Source: Bdellovibrionales bacterium
GTDB taxonomy: Bacteria > Bdellovibrionota > Bacteriovoracia > Bacteriovoracales > Bacteriovoracaceae
DNA length: 16,659 bases
Assembly (NCBI GenBank): GCA_005791855.1
Contig: SXUH01000032.1
Coordinates: 1-16,659, forward strand
Direction: 5' to 3'
A program made the translations under genes and the position numbers. Shown here piece by piece: positions 6,823 through 13,135 of this stretch. The number at the start of each line of letters is the position of its first letter. Position 1 is the first letter of the stretch. The notes below the pieces were generated by a model that saw only the letters and a list, made by a program, of their open reading frames with translations, searched no databases and was not told the DNA's origin.

Positions 6823-7938
6823 ATGAAAAAAATCTACCACCTCTGTTTCCTTACCTTGGTCTCGGCCTGCAGCCAGGCACCGGACCGGCGGTTCGCCTCC
6901 GTCCCACCCCTGGGCCAGGAGCTCATCCCTCCAGAAGAAGAGAGGGCGACGAAGGAAATCCTCGAGCTCGTCGCCAGAGGGTACTCCCAGCCGAGACCTC
7001 CGAAGGGGCCCACCGGCCGGATCATCCACCACAAGGAACACGGCTGCGTCCACGGCGAACTCGAGGTCCTGGAGTCCGCCCCGCAGAACCTCCGCCACGG
7101 GGTCTTCTCCGAGACGAGGAAGTTCCCGACCTGGCTGCGGCTCTCCAACGGCTCCGGGGAGCGGAGGCACGACTCCGTTCCCGATGGCCGGGGGCTCGCC
7201 ATCAAACTCCTCACCGTCGAAGGGCCGAAGCTCGCCGAAGAGGTGCACACGCAGGACTTCCTCCTGCAGAGTGCGCCCAACTTCTTCGCCCGGGACGTCG
7301 TGGACTACGTGAAGTTCATGAAGCAGGCCACGGCTCCGGGCCTCAAAGGGGTCGCCGAGTTCGTCAGAGACCTCAACCTCGCCAACGCCGCAGACCGCGA
7401 GAGCCTGAAGATCCTCGCGGCCTCCGCCGACGTCCCGAAGAGTCCCCTCACCGCCACCTACTTCTCGGCCCTCCCCCAGCGGCTGGGCCCGCACGCGGCG
7501 AAGTTCAAAGCGATCCCCTGCCCTGGCTGGGCCAAGCTCGACGCCTCCCTCGGGGCGAGGGCCAAGAAGGATTTCCTGAAGGACGTCATGGGCACGTACC
7601 TGCGGTCCCGGGACGCCTGCATCGAGCTCCAGGTCCAGGTCCAGACCGACCCGGAGCTCATGCCCGTCGAGAACGCGCGGGTCGTCTGGAGCCCGGACCT
7701 CTCGCCGTTCGTTCCCCTCGCGCGGATCGTGATCCCGAAGCAGAACTTCCGCACGGAGAAGAGGAAGGAGTTCTGCGAACACCTCACCTTCAACCCGTGG
7801 CACTCCATCGAAGCCCACCGGCCCCTCGGAGGGCTGAACCGGGTGCGGAAGGTCGTCTACGAACGCAGCCAGGGCCACAGACACAAACTAAACAACCAAC
7901 GGTCAGCCGAACCAGTTCCGGGAGAAACCCATGAGTGA
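6823..7938 (+). CDS. catalase-like haem lipoprotein (y4iL-type catalase-related family)
   Basis: A 371-residue protein related to haem catalases but much shorter than the usual 480-plus residues. The ATG at 6823 is chosen over the TTG at 6820: GGAAG precedes it closely and a lipoprotein signal follows (LTLVSAC, lipid-modified Cys16). RIIHHKEHGCVHGE (66-79) matches the catalase RVVHA..G strand, giving His69 as likely distal histidine. FPTWLRLSNGSG (101-112), DGRGLAIKLL (121-130) and the SAPNFFARD stretch (150-158) are further core motifs. Near the end, R342-KVV-Y346 fits the RxxxY pattern with Tyr as haem ligand. Relatives include allene oxide synthase-like and peroxidase-like enzymes, so the reaction could be peroxide removal or lipid hydroperoxide conversion. 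The stop overlaps the GMC start by 8 bases, implying coupled translation. Confidence 0.85.
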   Translation: MKKIYHLCFLTLVSACSQAPDRRFASVPPLGQELIPPEEERATKEILELVARGYSQPRPPKGPTGRIIHHKEHGCVHGELEVLESAPQNLRHGVFSETRKFPTWLRLSNGSGERRHDSVPDGRGLAIKLLTVEGPKLAEEVHTQDFLLQSAPNFFARDVVDYVKFMKQATAPGLKGVAEFVRDLNLANAADRESLKILAASADVPKSPLTATYFSALPQRLGPHAAKFKAIPCPGWAKLDASLGARAKKDFLKDVMGTYLRSRDACIELQVQVQTDPELMPVENARVVWSPDLSPFVPLARIVIPKQNFRTEKRKEFCEHLTFNPWHSIEAHRPLGGLNRVRKVVYERSQGHRHKLNNQRSAEPVPGETHE

Positions 7939-9772
7939 CGAGCAGGACAAGGACAAGAAGTTCAAACTTAACCGCAGGGACTTCGTCGCCGCCGGCGTCG
8001 GCGCCTTGACGGGAGCCGCGTTCTTCGGCATCAACGGCAAGGACCCCGAGAAGGCCGCGGCCCTCGACCGGTCACCCTCGGCGATCCCTCGCCGGGACCC
8101 GCGGGACCTGGCAAACGACACCCGGAAGATGAAGGGCCACTATTCCCACATCATCATCGGGTCCGGCTACGGCGGTTCGATCCTCGCGGCCCGGCTCGCG
8201 GCCGCGGGCAAGAAGGTCTGCGTCCTCGAGCGAGGAAAGGAGTGGCACCCGGGCATGTTCCCGAAGGGCGGCACGGACGTCGCCACCACGGGCCGCACGC
8301 TCACCAACCCCCTCGGGATCCTCGACTCCAACCTCCACGCCAAGAGTGACGTCGACGTCATCTGCGCCAACGGCCTCGGCGGGACCTCTCTCCTGAACGC
8401 CGCCATCGCCTCCAAGCCCGAGCCCCTCGTCTGGCAGCAGGGCCAGTGGCCCAAGGCGATCCGGGAAGACTACGCCAACGGGACGATCGACAAGCTCATG
8501 AACCGGGTCCAGGGCGTCCTCGGCTCGACCCGGCACCCGAGCGCCATGGACGTGCGGAAGACCCAGCTCCACCAGAAGATGACCCAGGACAACCGGCTTC
8601 CGTTCCACGAGCTCAAACTCAACATCAACCACAAGCTCCAGAACCAGCCCAACGAGTACGGGATCACCCAGAACGCCTGCACCCTCTGCGGCGACTGCTG
8701 CTCCGGCTGCAACGTCGGTGCGAAGAACGTCCTCACCGTGAACTACATCCCCTACGCCAAGGACCGGGGCGCGGAGATCTACACGATGATGGAGGTGAAC
8801 CACATCGAGAAGAAGAACGGGAAGTACATCATCCACTACACGAACTTCTTCTCGGCCTTCGGCGTCCTCCCGCGGATCGGCCAGGTCTCCGCGGACAACG
8901 TCATCCTCGCCGCCGGCTCCATGGGGTCGACCCAGATCATGATGAAGTCCAAGCTCAAGGGCCTGCGGGTTTCCCAGGCGCTCGGGAGCCGGTTCTCCGC
9001 CAACGGAGACGTCATGGGCCTCTCCTACGCCGGCAACGGATCGACGGACGTGCTCGGGACCAAGGGCCTCTACAAGTCCGACGGCCCCGTGGGCCAGGCG
9101 ATCATGGTCTACGCCGACTACCGGAAGCCGTTCAACCATCCGAGCGAGGCGGATCTAAGCGAGCGCTACCTCCTCCTCGACGGAACCATCCCCTCCATCC
9201 TCTCGCCGATGGTGGCGAAGGCCTTCGGCGCCTACGCCGTCGCGAACCCGAAGAAGTTCACGCCGGAGCAGCTCCAGAAGGCGAAGCTCGACCTCTTCGG
9301 CTACAAGGATCCTCCGAGCAACGGGGCGATGAACAACTCCATGATCTTCTTCGCCTGCGGCCACGACTCCTTCAGCGGGCGGTACGTCCTCGACCACTAC
9401 CTCGACCGGGTCCACGTGAAGTGGAAGAACGTGGTGGACGAGAAGAGCTTCCAGTTCATCAACCGGGAGATGGCGAAGTTCGCCCAGTCCCACGGCGGAA
9501 CCTTCATCCCGAACCCCCGCTCGACCATCTTCGGGAAGCGGATGCAGGCGACCCACCCCCTCGGTGGCTGTCCGATGGCCGACGACGCCCAGAACGGGGT
9601 GGTCGATCACCTCGGACGCGTGTACCAAGAGGACGGTGGCTTCCACGACGGACTCTACATCGTCGACGCGGCCATCATCCCACGGTCCCTGGGCGCGACC
9701 CCGCTCCTCACCATCTCGGCCCTCGCCGAGCGGATCGCGGAGCACATCCTCGCCCCGGACAACAGCTGGTAG
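7931..9772 (+). CDS. Tat-exported GMC-family FAD oxidoreductase, cholesterol-oxidase-like
   Basis: A 613-residue flavoprotein. The N-terminus has a twin-arginine signal (NRRDFVAAGVGALTGAAFF, Arg15-Arg16), so it is folded with FAD before export. The dinucleotide-binding loop is GSGYGG (77-82), followed by VCVLERG with the ribose-binding acid. A second GMC signature region contains NGLGGTSLLNA (147-157). C250-TL-C253-GD-C256-C257-SG-C260-NVGAKN resembles the CxxCGxCxxGCxxGAKN segment of cholesterol-oxidase-like GMC proteins. The C-terminus has THPLGGCP (541-548; His542 is the likely catalytic base) and the closing GATPLLTISALAER. The position that is usually Asn (GxNP) is Thr590 here. It probably oxidises an alcohol, sterol or sugar-like group in the periplasm. 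It overlaps the catalase-like gene by 8 bases, with GGGAG as ribosome binding sequence. Confidence 0.9.
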   Translation: MSDEQDKDKKFKLNRRDFVAAGVGALTGAAFFGINGKDPEKAAALDRSPSAIPRRDPRDLANDTRKMKGHYSHIIIGSGYGGSILAARLAAAGKKVCVLERGKEWHPGMFPKGGTDVATTGRTLTNPLGILDSNLHAKSDVDVICANGLGGTSLLNAAIASKPEPLVWQQGQWPKAIREDYANGTIDKLMNRVQGVLGSTRHPSAMDVRKTQLHQKMTQDNRLPFHELKLNINHKLQNQPNEYGITQNACTLCGDCCSGCNVGAKNVLTVNYIPYAKDRGAEIYTMMEVNHIEKKNGKYIIHYTNFFSAFGVLPRIGQVSADNVILAAGSMGSTQIMMKSKLKGLRVSQALGSRFSANGDVMGLSYAGNGSTDVLGTKGLYKSDGPVGQAIMVYADYRKPFNHPSEADLSERYLLLDGTIPSILSPMVAKAFGAYAVANPKKFTPEQLQKAKLDLFGYKDPPSNGAMNNSMIFFACGHDSFSGRYVLDHYLDRVHVKWKNVVDEKSFQFINREMAKFAQSHGGTFIPNPRSTIFGKRMQATHPLGGCPMADDAQNGVVDHLGRVYQEDGGFHDGLYIVDAAIIPRSLGATPLLTISALAERIAEHILAPDNSW

Positions 9773-10618
9773 TCAACGGAAGCTGCCAGCCAGTTCGTCC
9801 CGGATCAGCTTGAAGGCCCGGGGGTAGTAGGCGCGGTCGAAGTAGTGTAGGACGATGGGCTTCTTGTAGGCCCGGAACCCGCTGACGACTTTGACCTTCC
9901 TGTTATCCTCGACCAGGTGCCGGCTCATGATCGCGCGTCCGAGCCCCTCCTCAACGCCGTCGATGATCGAGTAGACGTCCCCGAGGAAGGCTCGCCGGTA
10001 CGCCGCCTTCCGGCTCTGGTGGCGGAAGAATTCCTCCGTGATGTTGTCCGACGGATCGTGATCTAGGAAGACGTCCGGGTGGGACTTGTAGCGGCTGCTC
10101 TCGATGACCACGTACTCCTCGTCCCCCACCTTCGTCTGGAGCACACCCGCGCGGTTGAGCTCGTAGTCCAGGAAGACGAAGTCCGCCCGCGCCGTCGTGA
10201 GCACCCCCGGGAGGTCCTTCATCTCGTAGGTCTGGAGATCCGGGAGGAGGTTTGGATACCTCCGGAGGCTTCCGCTGATCGCGGGGAGGATCAGCGACCG
10301 AGCGACGGAGGAGTAGGCGGCGATCCGGATGGTCCCGCCCGGTTCCTTCTCCTCCCCCTTGAGGTCCTGCAGGAGTTCGCCCTCGAGGTCCAGGGAGACC
10401 TGGGTGTGGAGGAGGAGCCGCTGTCCCTCCGGGGTGAGCGTGAGCCCGCGAGCGTCGCGGATGAAGAGGGTCACCTCGAGGTCCGACTCGAGCGCCGCCA
10501 GCCGCTGGGAGAGCGCCGACTGGGTGATCCCCAGAGCGGCGGCGGCGGCGGTCATGTTCAGGGTCTTCGAGCACTCGTGGAAAGCCATGAGTCCGAGGTG
10601 GGAGAGCTTCATGCCCAT
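9773..10618 (-). CDS. LysR-family transcriptional regulator
   Basis: A 281-residue LysR-type regulator. The N-terminal helix-turn-helix covers about residues 8-62 (MTAAAAALGITQSALSQRL, AALESDLEVTLFIRDARGLTLTPEGQ), with a linker helix to about 90 and an effector domain beyond (GGTIRIAAYSSVARSLILP). It is somewhat shorter than the common 290-310 residues. Two starts six bases apart are possible, ATG at 10618 or 10612; neither has a convincing ribosome binding sequence. Its stop codon is immediately next to the stop of the convergent GMC gene, so a role in controlling the catalase-like/GMC pair is plausible from position. An inverted repeat at 10635-10662 lies just upstream of its start. The effector is unknown. 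Confidence 0.92.
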   Translation of the reverse strand: MGMKLSHLGLMAFHECSKTLNMTAAAAALGITQSALSQRLAALESDLEVTLFIRDARGLTLTPEGQRLLLHTQVSLDLEGELLQDLKGEEKEPGGTIRIAAYSSVARSLILPAISGSLRRYPNLLPDLQTYEMKDLPGVLTTARADFVFLDYELNRAGVLQTKVGDEEYVVIESSRYKSHPDVFLDHDPSDNITEEFFRHQSRKAAYRRAFLGDVYSIIDGVEEGLGRAIMSRHLVEDNRKVKVVSGFRAYKKPIVLHYFDRAYYPRAFKLIRDELAGSFR

Positions 10619-10634
10619 TAGATAAACTAATTGT

Positions 10635-10662
10635 GATTTGCCATCAATCAGCTAGGTAAATC
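10635..10662. promoter_or_regulatory. inverted repeat upstream of LysR gene, candidate operator
   Basis: GATTTGCC at 10635-10642 and GGTAAATC at 10655-10662 are inverted copies with one mismatch and a 12-base spacer. It begins 17 bases upstream of the LysR start, the usual place for an autoregulatory site. It is not followed by a T run. The surrounding 230-base intergenic region is AT-rich and holds no other gene that I can support. Confidence 0.4.
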
Positions 10663-10743
10663 TTATATTCGAGTCGGCTTTTCCAAGCAACTGATATGAG
10701 ATAAAGCCAACCTATTTGGTCCCATTAGTCTTGCGCCAAAAGT

Positions 10744-10749
10744 TATAAT
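10744..10749 (+). promoter_or_regulatory. possible -10 box TATAAT
   Basis: A perfect TATAAT lies about 100 bases before the small Ser/Thr/Gly-rich gene. No good -35 hexamer stands 16-18 bases upstream and there is no TG extension, so this may be an activator-dependent promoter or chance in AT-rich DNA. If used, the message has a leader of roughly 95 bases. Confidence 0.3.
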
Positions 10750-10851
10750 CTTTAGGAGATTTAGAGTTCCGGGGCACAGCGGGTCACTGTTTGAATAGAG
10801 AGATAACTCTTGGTACCACCAGGAATTTGAGACTTAATTTAGGAGGTCTTT

Positions 10852-11322
10852 ATGAAACGTTTACTCTGTGGCTCCCTCGCGGCCCTCGTGCTTTCACTGC
10901 CGGTCTTCGCACAGACCAGCAGCTCTTCGGTCGGCTCCGGCGCGAGCTCGACGGACACCACGACACTGGGTTCGGGATCGACGATGAATAACAACACGGA
11001 AACCATGGGCGGAACGTCTACCATGGGCGGCACTAGCCGTTCCGGCACGACGGCCACCGACGACATCCAGATGCAGGAAGATAACACGAACACCGGGACC
11101 GGCATGGGCAGCTCGACGAACACGGGCACGGGCCTTGGTACCGGATCCAGCTCTACCGACACCTCGACCTACGGAACGGGCACTCGGCCAAGCTCAACCG
11201 GAACGGACATCCAGCAGGAGCAAGACCGCAGCACCATCGGCTCCGGATCTACCATGGGGACGGATACGATGAACACCGACACCGACATGGACGCGACGAC
11301 GACCGACGAAGTCCAGGACTAA
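10852..11322 (+). CDS. small secreted Ser/Thr/Gly-rich acidic low-complexity protein
   Basis: A 156-residue protein of unknown function. It has a strong ribosome binding site (AGGAGG, six bases before ATG) and a textbook Sec signal (MKRLLCGSLAALVLSLPVFA, cut after residue 20). The 136-residue mature part is about 60% Ser, Thr and Gly (37 Thr, 23 Ser, 22 Gly by count). It has no Cys, Trp, His, Lys or Phe and many Asp, so it is strongly acidic and likely disordered. GSGSTM occurs at 40-45 and 130-135, encoded by different codons. Such proteins can be surface or biofilm components, sites of O-glycosylation, or desiccation-type hydrophilic proteins; the sequence does not decide. Third-position GC use matches real genes here, and an intrinsic terminator follows its stop, supporting a single-gene, well-expressed unit. 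Confidence 0.82.
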   Translation: MKRLLCGSLAALVLSLPVFAQTSSSSVGSGASSTDTTTLGSGSTMNNNTETMGGTSTMGGTSRSGTTATDDIQMQEDNTNTGTGMGSSTNTGTGLGTGSSSTDTSTYGTGTRPSSTGTDIQQEQDRSTIGSGSTMGTDTMNTDTDMDATTTDEVQD

Positions 11323-11330
11323 GCCAATCC

Positions 11331-11358
11331 AAGGCCGGAGCTCGTCTCCGGCCTTTTT
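11331..11358 (+). terminator. intrinsic terminator
   Basis: AAGGCCGGAG and CTCCGGCCTT form a perfect 10-base-pair stem with a 5-base loop (CTCGT), and the T run continues to 11358. It lies 8 bases after the small secreted protein gene. The opposite strand has no T run after the stem, so it acts on rightward transcription. The last base touches the stop codon of the convergent FecR-like gene. Confidence 0.93.
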
Positions 11359-11825
11359 CATTTCAACCGGACGTAGGCCTTCTCTCTCCCGTCGTACCGT
11401 AGCCTCTCCCCTTTCTTGATGATCTCGGGGACGAAAGTCTGGATGTGCGGAGACGAGATCACGACCTCGCCGCGCAGGACCCGGACCTCCACGTCCGTCT
11501 TCCCGGTCAGGACTTCGAAGGTCGTCCCGGCCCCGGTGAGGTTAACCTCCGGTGCCGCGGCCTTCTTCCCCGGCTGTCCGGAGATGATCGAAAGCTTCGA
11601 GTCCTTCCCGAGGTTCACCTGGGTCCCTGGGTAGAGCCAGAGCTCGAGCTCGGCGTCCTGTGAGGAGATGGTGTCTCTCACTTTGAGCGGAGTCTTCTGC
11701 GCCAGCGGGAGCCGGTTCTTCTTCCTCTCGAGCGAACCCTTCCCTTCGGAAGAAATGCTCACCACTTCGCCGACGGTGGCGAGGGCGGTTCCCAGGGTCA
11801 GGAAACTCAGGAGGAGGTAGATCAT
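11358..11825 (-). CDS. FecR-domain-like periplasmic protein
   Basis: A 155-residue protein. The start at 11825 is chosen over an earlier in-frame ATG at 11882 because a Sec signal begins here (MIYLLLSFLTLGTALA) and AAAGG lies about seven bases upstream; the longer form would overlap the preceding gene. The mature part has the FecR pattern: VGEVVSISSEGKGSLERK, then LKVRDTISSQDAELELWLYPGTQVNLGKDSKL, then an all-beta region ending VRVLRGEVVIS. FecR domains sense or bind at the envelope; stand-alone secreted forms are common in delta-proteobacteria and their role is unclear. No sigma factor or TonB receptor gene is nearby, so iron signalling is not implied. It is the last gene of the aroB-aroA-dacB unit, 17 bases after dacB. 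Confidence 0.72.
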   Translation of the reverse strand: MIYLLLSFLTLGTALATVGEVVSISSEGKGSLERKKNRLPLAQKTPLKVRDTISSQDAELELWLYPGTQVNLGKDSKLSIISGQPGKKAAAPEVNLTGAGTTFEVLTGKTDVEVRVLRGEVVISSPHIQTFVPEIIKKGERLRYDGREKAYVRLK

Positions 11826-11842
11826 CGGATGGCCTTTGGAAA

Positions 11843-13099
11843 TTAGTCTTCGCTGGCTTCCAGGAAGGGCTTGTTGACCCACGGGAAGACCGGAATCTTC
11901 TCGTAGCTCAGCGGAGCCGGGCGACCGAGGTGGTGGAACATTCGGCCGATGAACTGGTCCTGGAATCTCCTCGCAAGTTCTATATTGGTCGAATGGTTGA
12001 GGATTGCAAAGGGAATTCTTCCGTCGACGAAGATCAGGCCCGCGATGGCCGAAGCGTTGCGGATGGTCCCGGTCTTCGCGGCGAGGGCGTCGTGGGCGTC
12101 GGTCTCCTCCTCGAACCGTTCGCGGAAGGTCCCGAGGTCCTTCCCGCCGCTCACCGCGAGGAGGTCCGAGGCCCGGAGCCGCTGCTTCTCGAGGCTCCTG
12201 GTGAGGAGGTCGATCACCCGGAGGACCGTCCGGCAGGTGGCGAGGTTATCGAGGCGACCGGCGCGGCTGCTCATGGGAAGGCCAGAGCCGTTGTAGATGC
12301 GGTAAGACGCGGCCGGGATCTGGTTCTCCGAAGCGAGCCGCTCGAACGGCAGGGCCCTGCTGGCGTCGTCGTAGACGTTCTGCGAGACCGTGTTCTTCGA
12401 CATGACGTTCATCGCCTTGAGGATCTTGTGGAAGGGCTTGGACTCGTGGATGTAAATCTTCGGGTTTTCCCCGAGGAGCGGGTTGGCGTCGCTGATGACC
12501 ACGCTGTCGGCCCGGAGGGTCGGGAACGTCCGATCGATGGTGACGTTTTCCTCGGCGGCGAACTTCAGGATCCCCTGCCAGATGGTCCGGACGGCCGGTT
12601 CGCTCTTGGGATTCAGGTAGTGGAGGAGCCGCGCCCTCGTGTCGGCCGGAGTGACGAGCTTGAAGCTCTCCAGGGCTACGTCCCAGAACTTGAAGTCGGT
12701 GCTGAAGCTGATCCGCTTGAAGCGCTGGTACCCCAGGTCGTTGAGCGCCTGGAAGAGCAGGAGGAGCTTCTCCTCTTCGAAGTACGGGTCCCGGCCCCCT
12801 TCGATGTGGAGGCTCTCGCGGCCAATGTAGACCTTCGTCTTAAACGTCTTCCGGAGGTCCGCGGTCTCCGCCGCGAGGAGGGTGGTGAAGAGCTTCGAGA
12901 GGGAGGCGATCCGCTGGAGCTTGTCCGGCTGGTACCCCTCGACGGTCTTCAGTTCGGTTTCGTAGCAGAACGCCTGTTCCTTGAGCATCCCGACCCGCTG
13001 TCCGTTCACCATGGAAGTGAAGTCCTGGATCAACGGCACCGGTTCGAAGGCGAGGGCCTTCGTCGAGATCAGGAGAAATGTGAACAGGGACCTCAGCAT
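11843..13099 (-). CDS. dacB: D-alanyl-D-alanine carboxypeptidase/endopeptidase, PBP4 type (peptidase S13)
   Basis: A 418-residue penicillin-binding protein of low molecular weight that trims or cuts peptide stems in periplasmic peptidoglycan. It has a Sec signal (MLRSLFTFLLISTKALA, cut near residue 17). All three active-site motifs are in order: S66-LS-K69 in RIASLSKLFT (nucleophile Ser66), S234-K-N236 in VMSKNTVSQN, and K342-T-G344 in AAKTGTI. YNGSGLP before SSR (270-279) is the S13-specific DGSGLS-like segment, and YIHESKPFHKIL is also typical. The interval between the first two motifs, about 165 residues, fits the inserted domains of PBP4, slightly reduced against the E. coli protein (about 475). 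It follows aroA by 36 bases on the same strand. No clear ribosome binding sequence precedes the ATG. Confidence 0.88.
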   Translation of the reverse strand: MLRSLFTFLLISTKALAFEPVPLIQDFTSMVNGQRVGMLKEQAFCYETELKTVEGYQPDKLQRIASLSKLFTTLLAAETADLRKTFKTKVYIGRESLHIEGGRDPYFEEEKLLLLFQALNDLGYQRFKRISFSTDFKFWDVALESFKLVTPADTRARLLHYLNPKSEPAVRTIWQGILKFAAEENVTIDRTFPTLRADSVVISDANPLLGENPKIYIHESKPFHKILKAMNVMSKNTVSQNVYDDASRALPFERLASENQIPAASYRIYNGSGLPMSSRAGRLDNLATCRTVLRVIDLLTRSLEKQRLRASDLLAVSGGKDLGTFRERFEEETDAHDALAAKTGTIRNASAIAGLIFVDGRIPFAILNHSTNIELARRFQDQFIGRMFHHLGRPAPLSYEKIPVFPWVNKPFLEASED

Positions 13100-13135
13100 G
13101 CGGGGATCTTATCAAGTTCCGAGACCCTGCGCGGG

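Noticed and set aside
8446..9813. 455-codon plus-strand frame inside the GMC gene
   Set aside because: It is a shifted frame of the flavoprotein gene, dominated by Arg, Pro and Gly, and has no plausible start signal.
11331..11358. Terminator acting on both strands
   Set aside because: The minus-strand side of the stem is followed by GGATTGG rather than T residues, so only rightward termination is supported.
11358..11825. FecR-like gene as part of an iron-sensing FecIRA system
   Set aside because: No ECF sigma factor or TonB-dependent receptor gene is present in the window, and the protein has a Sec signal rather than the anti-sigma N-terminus.
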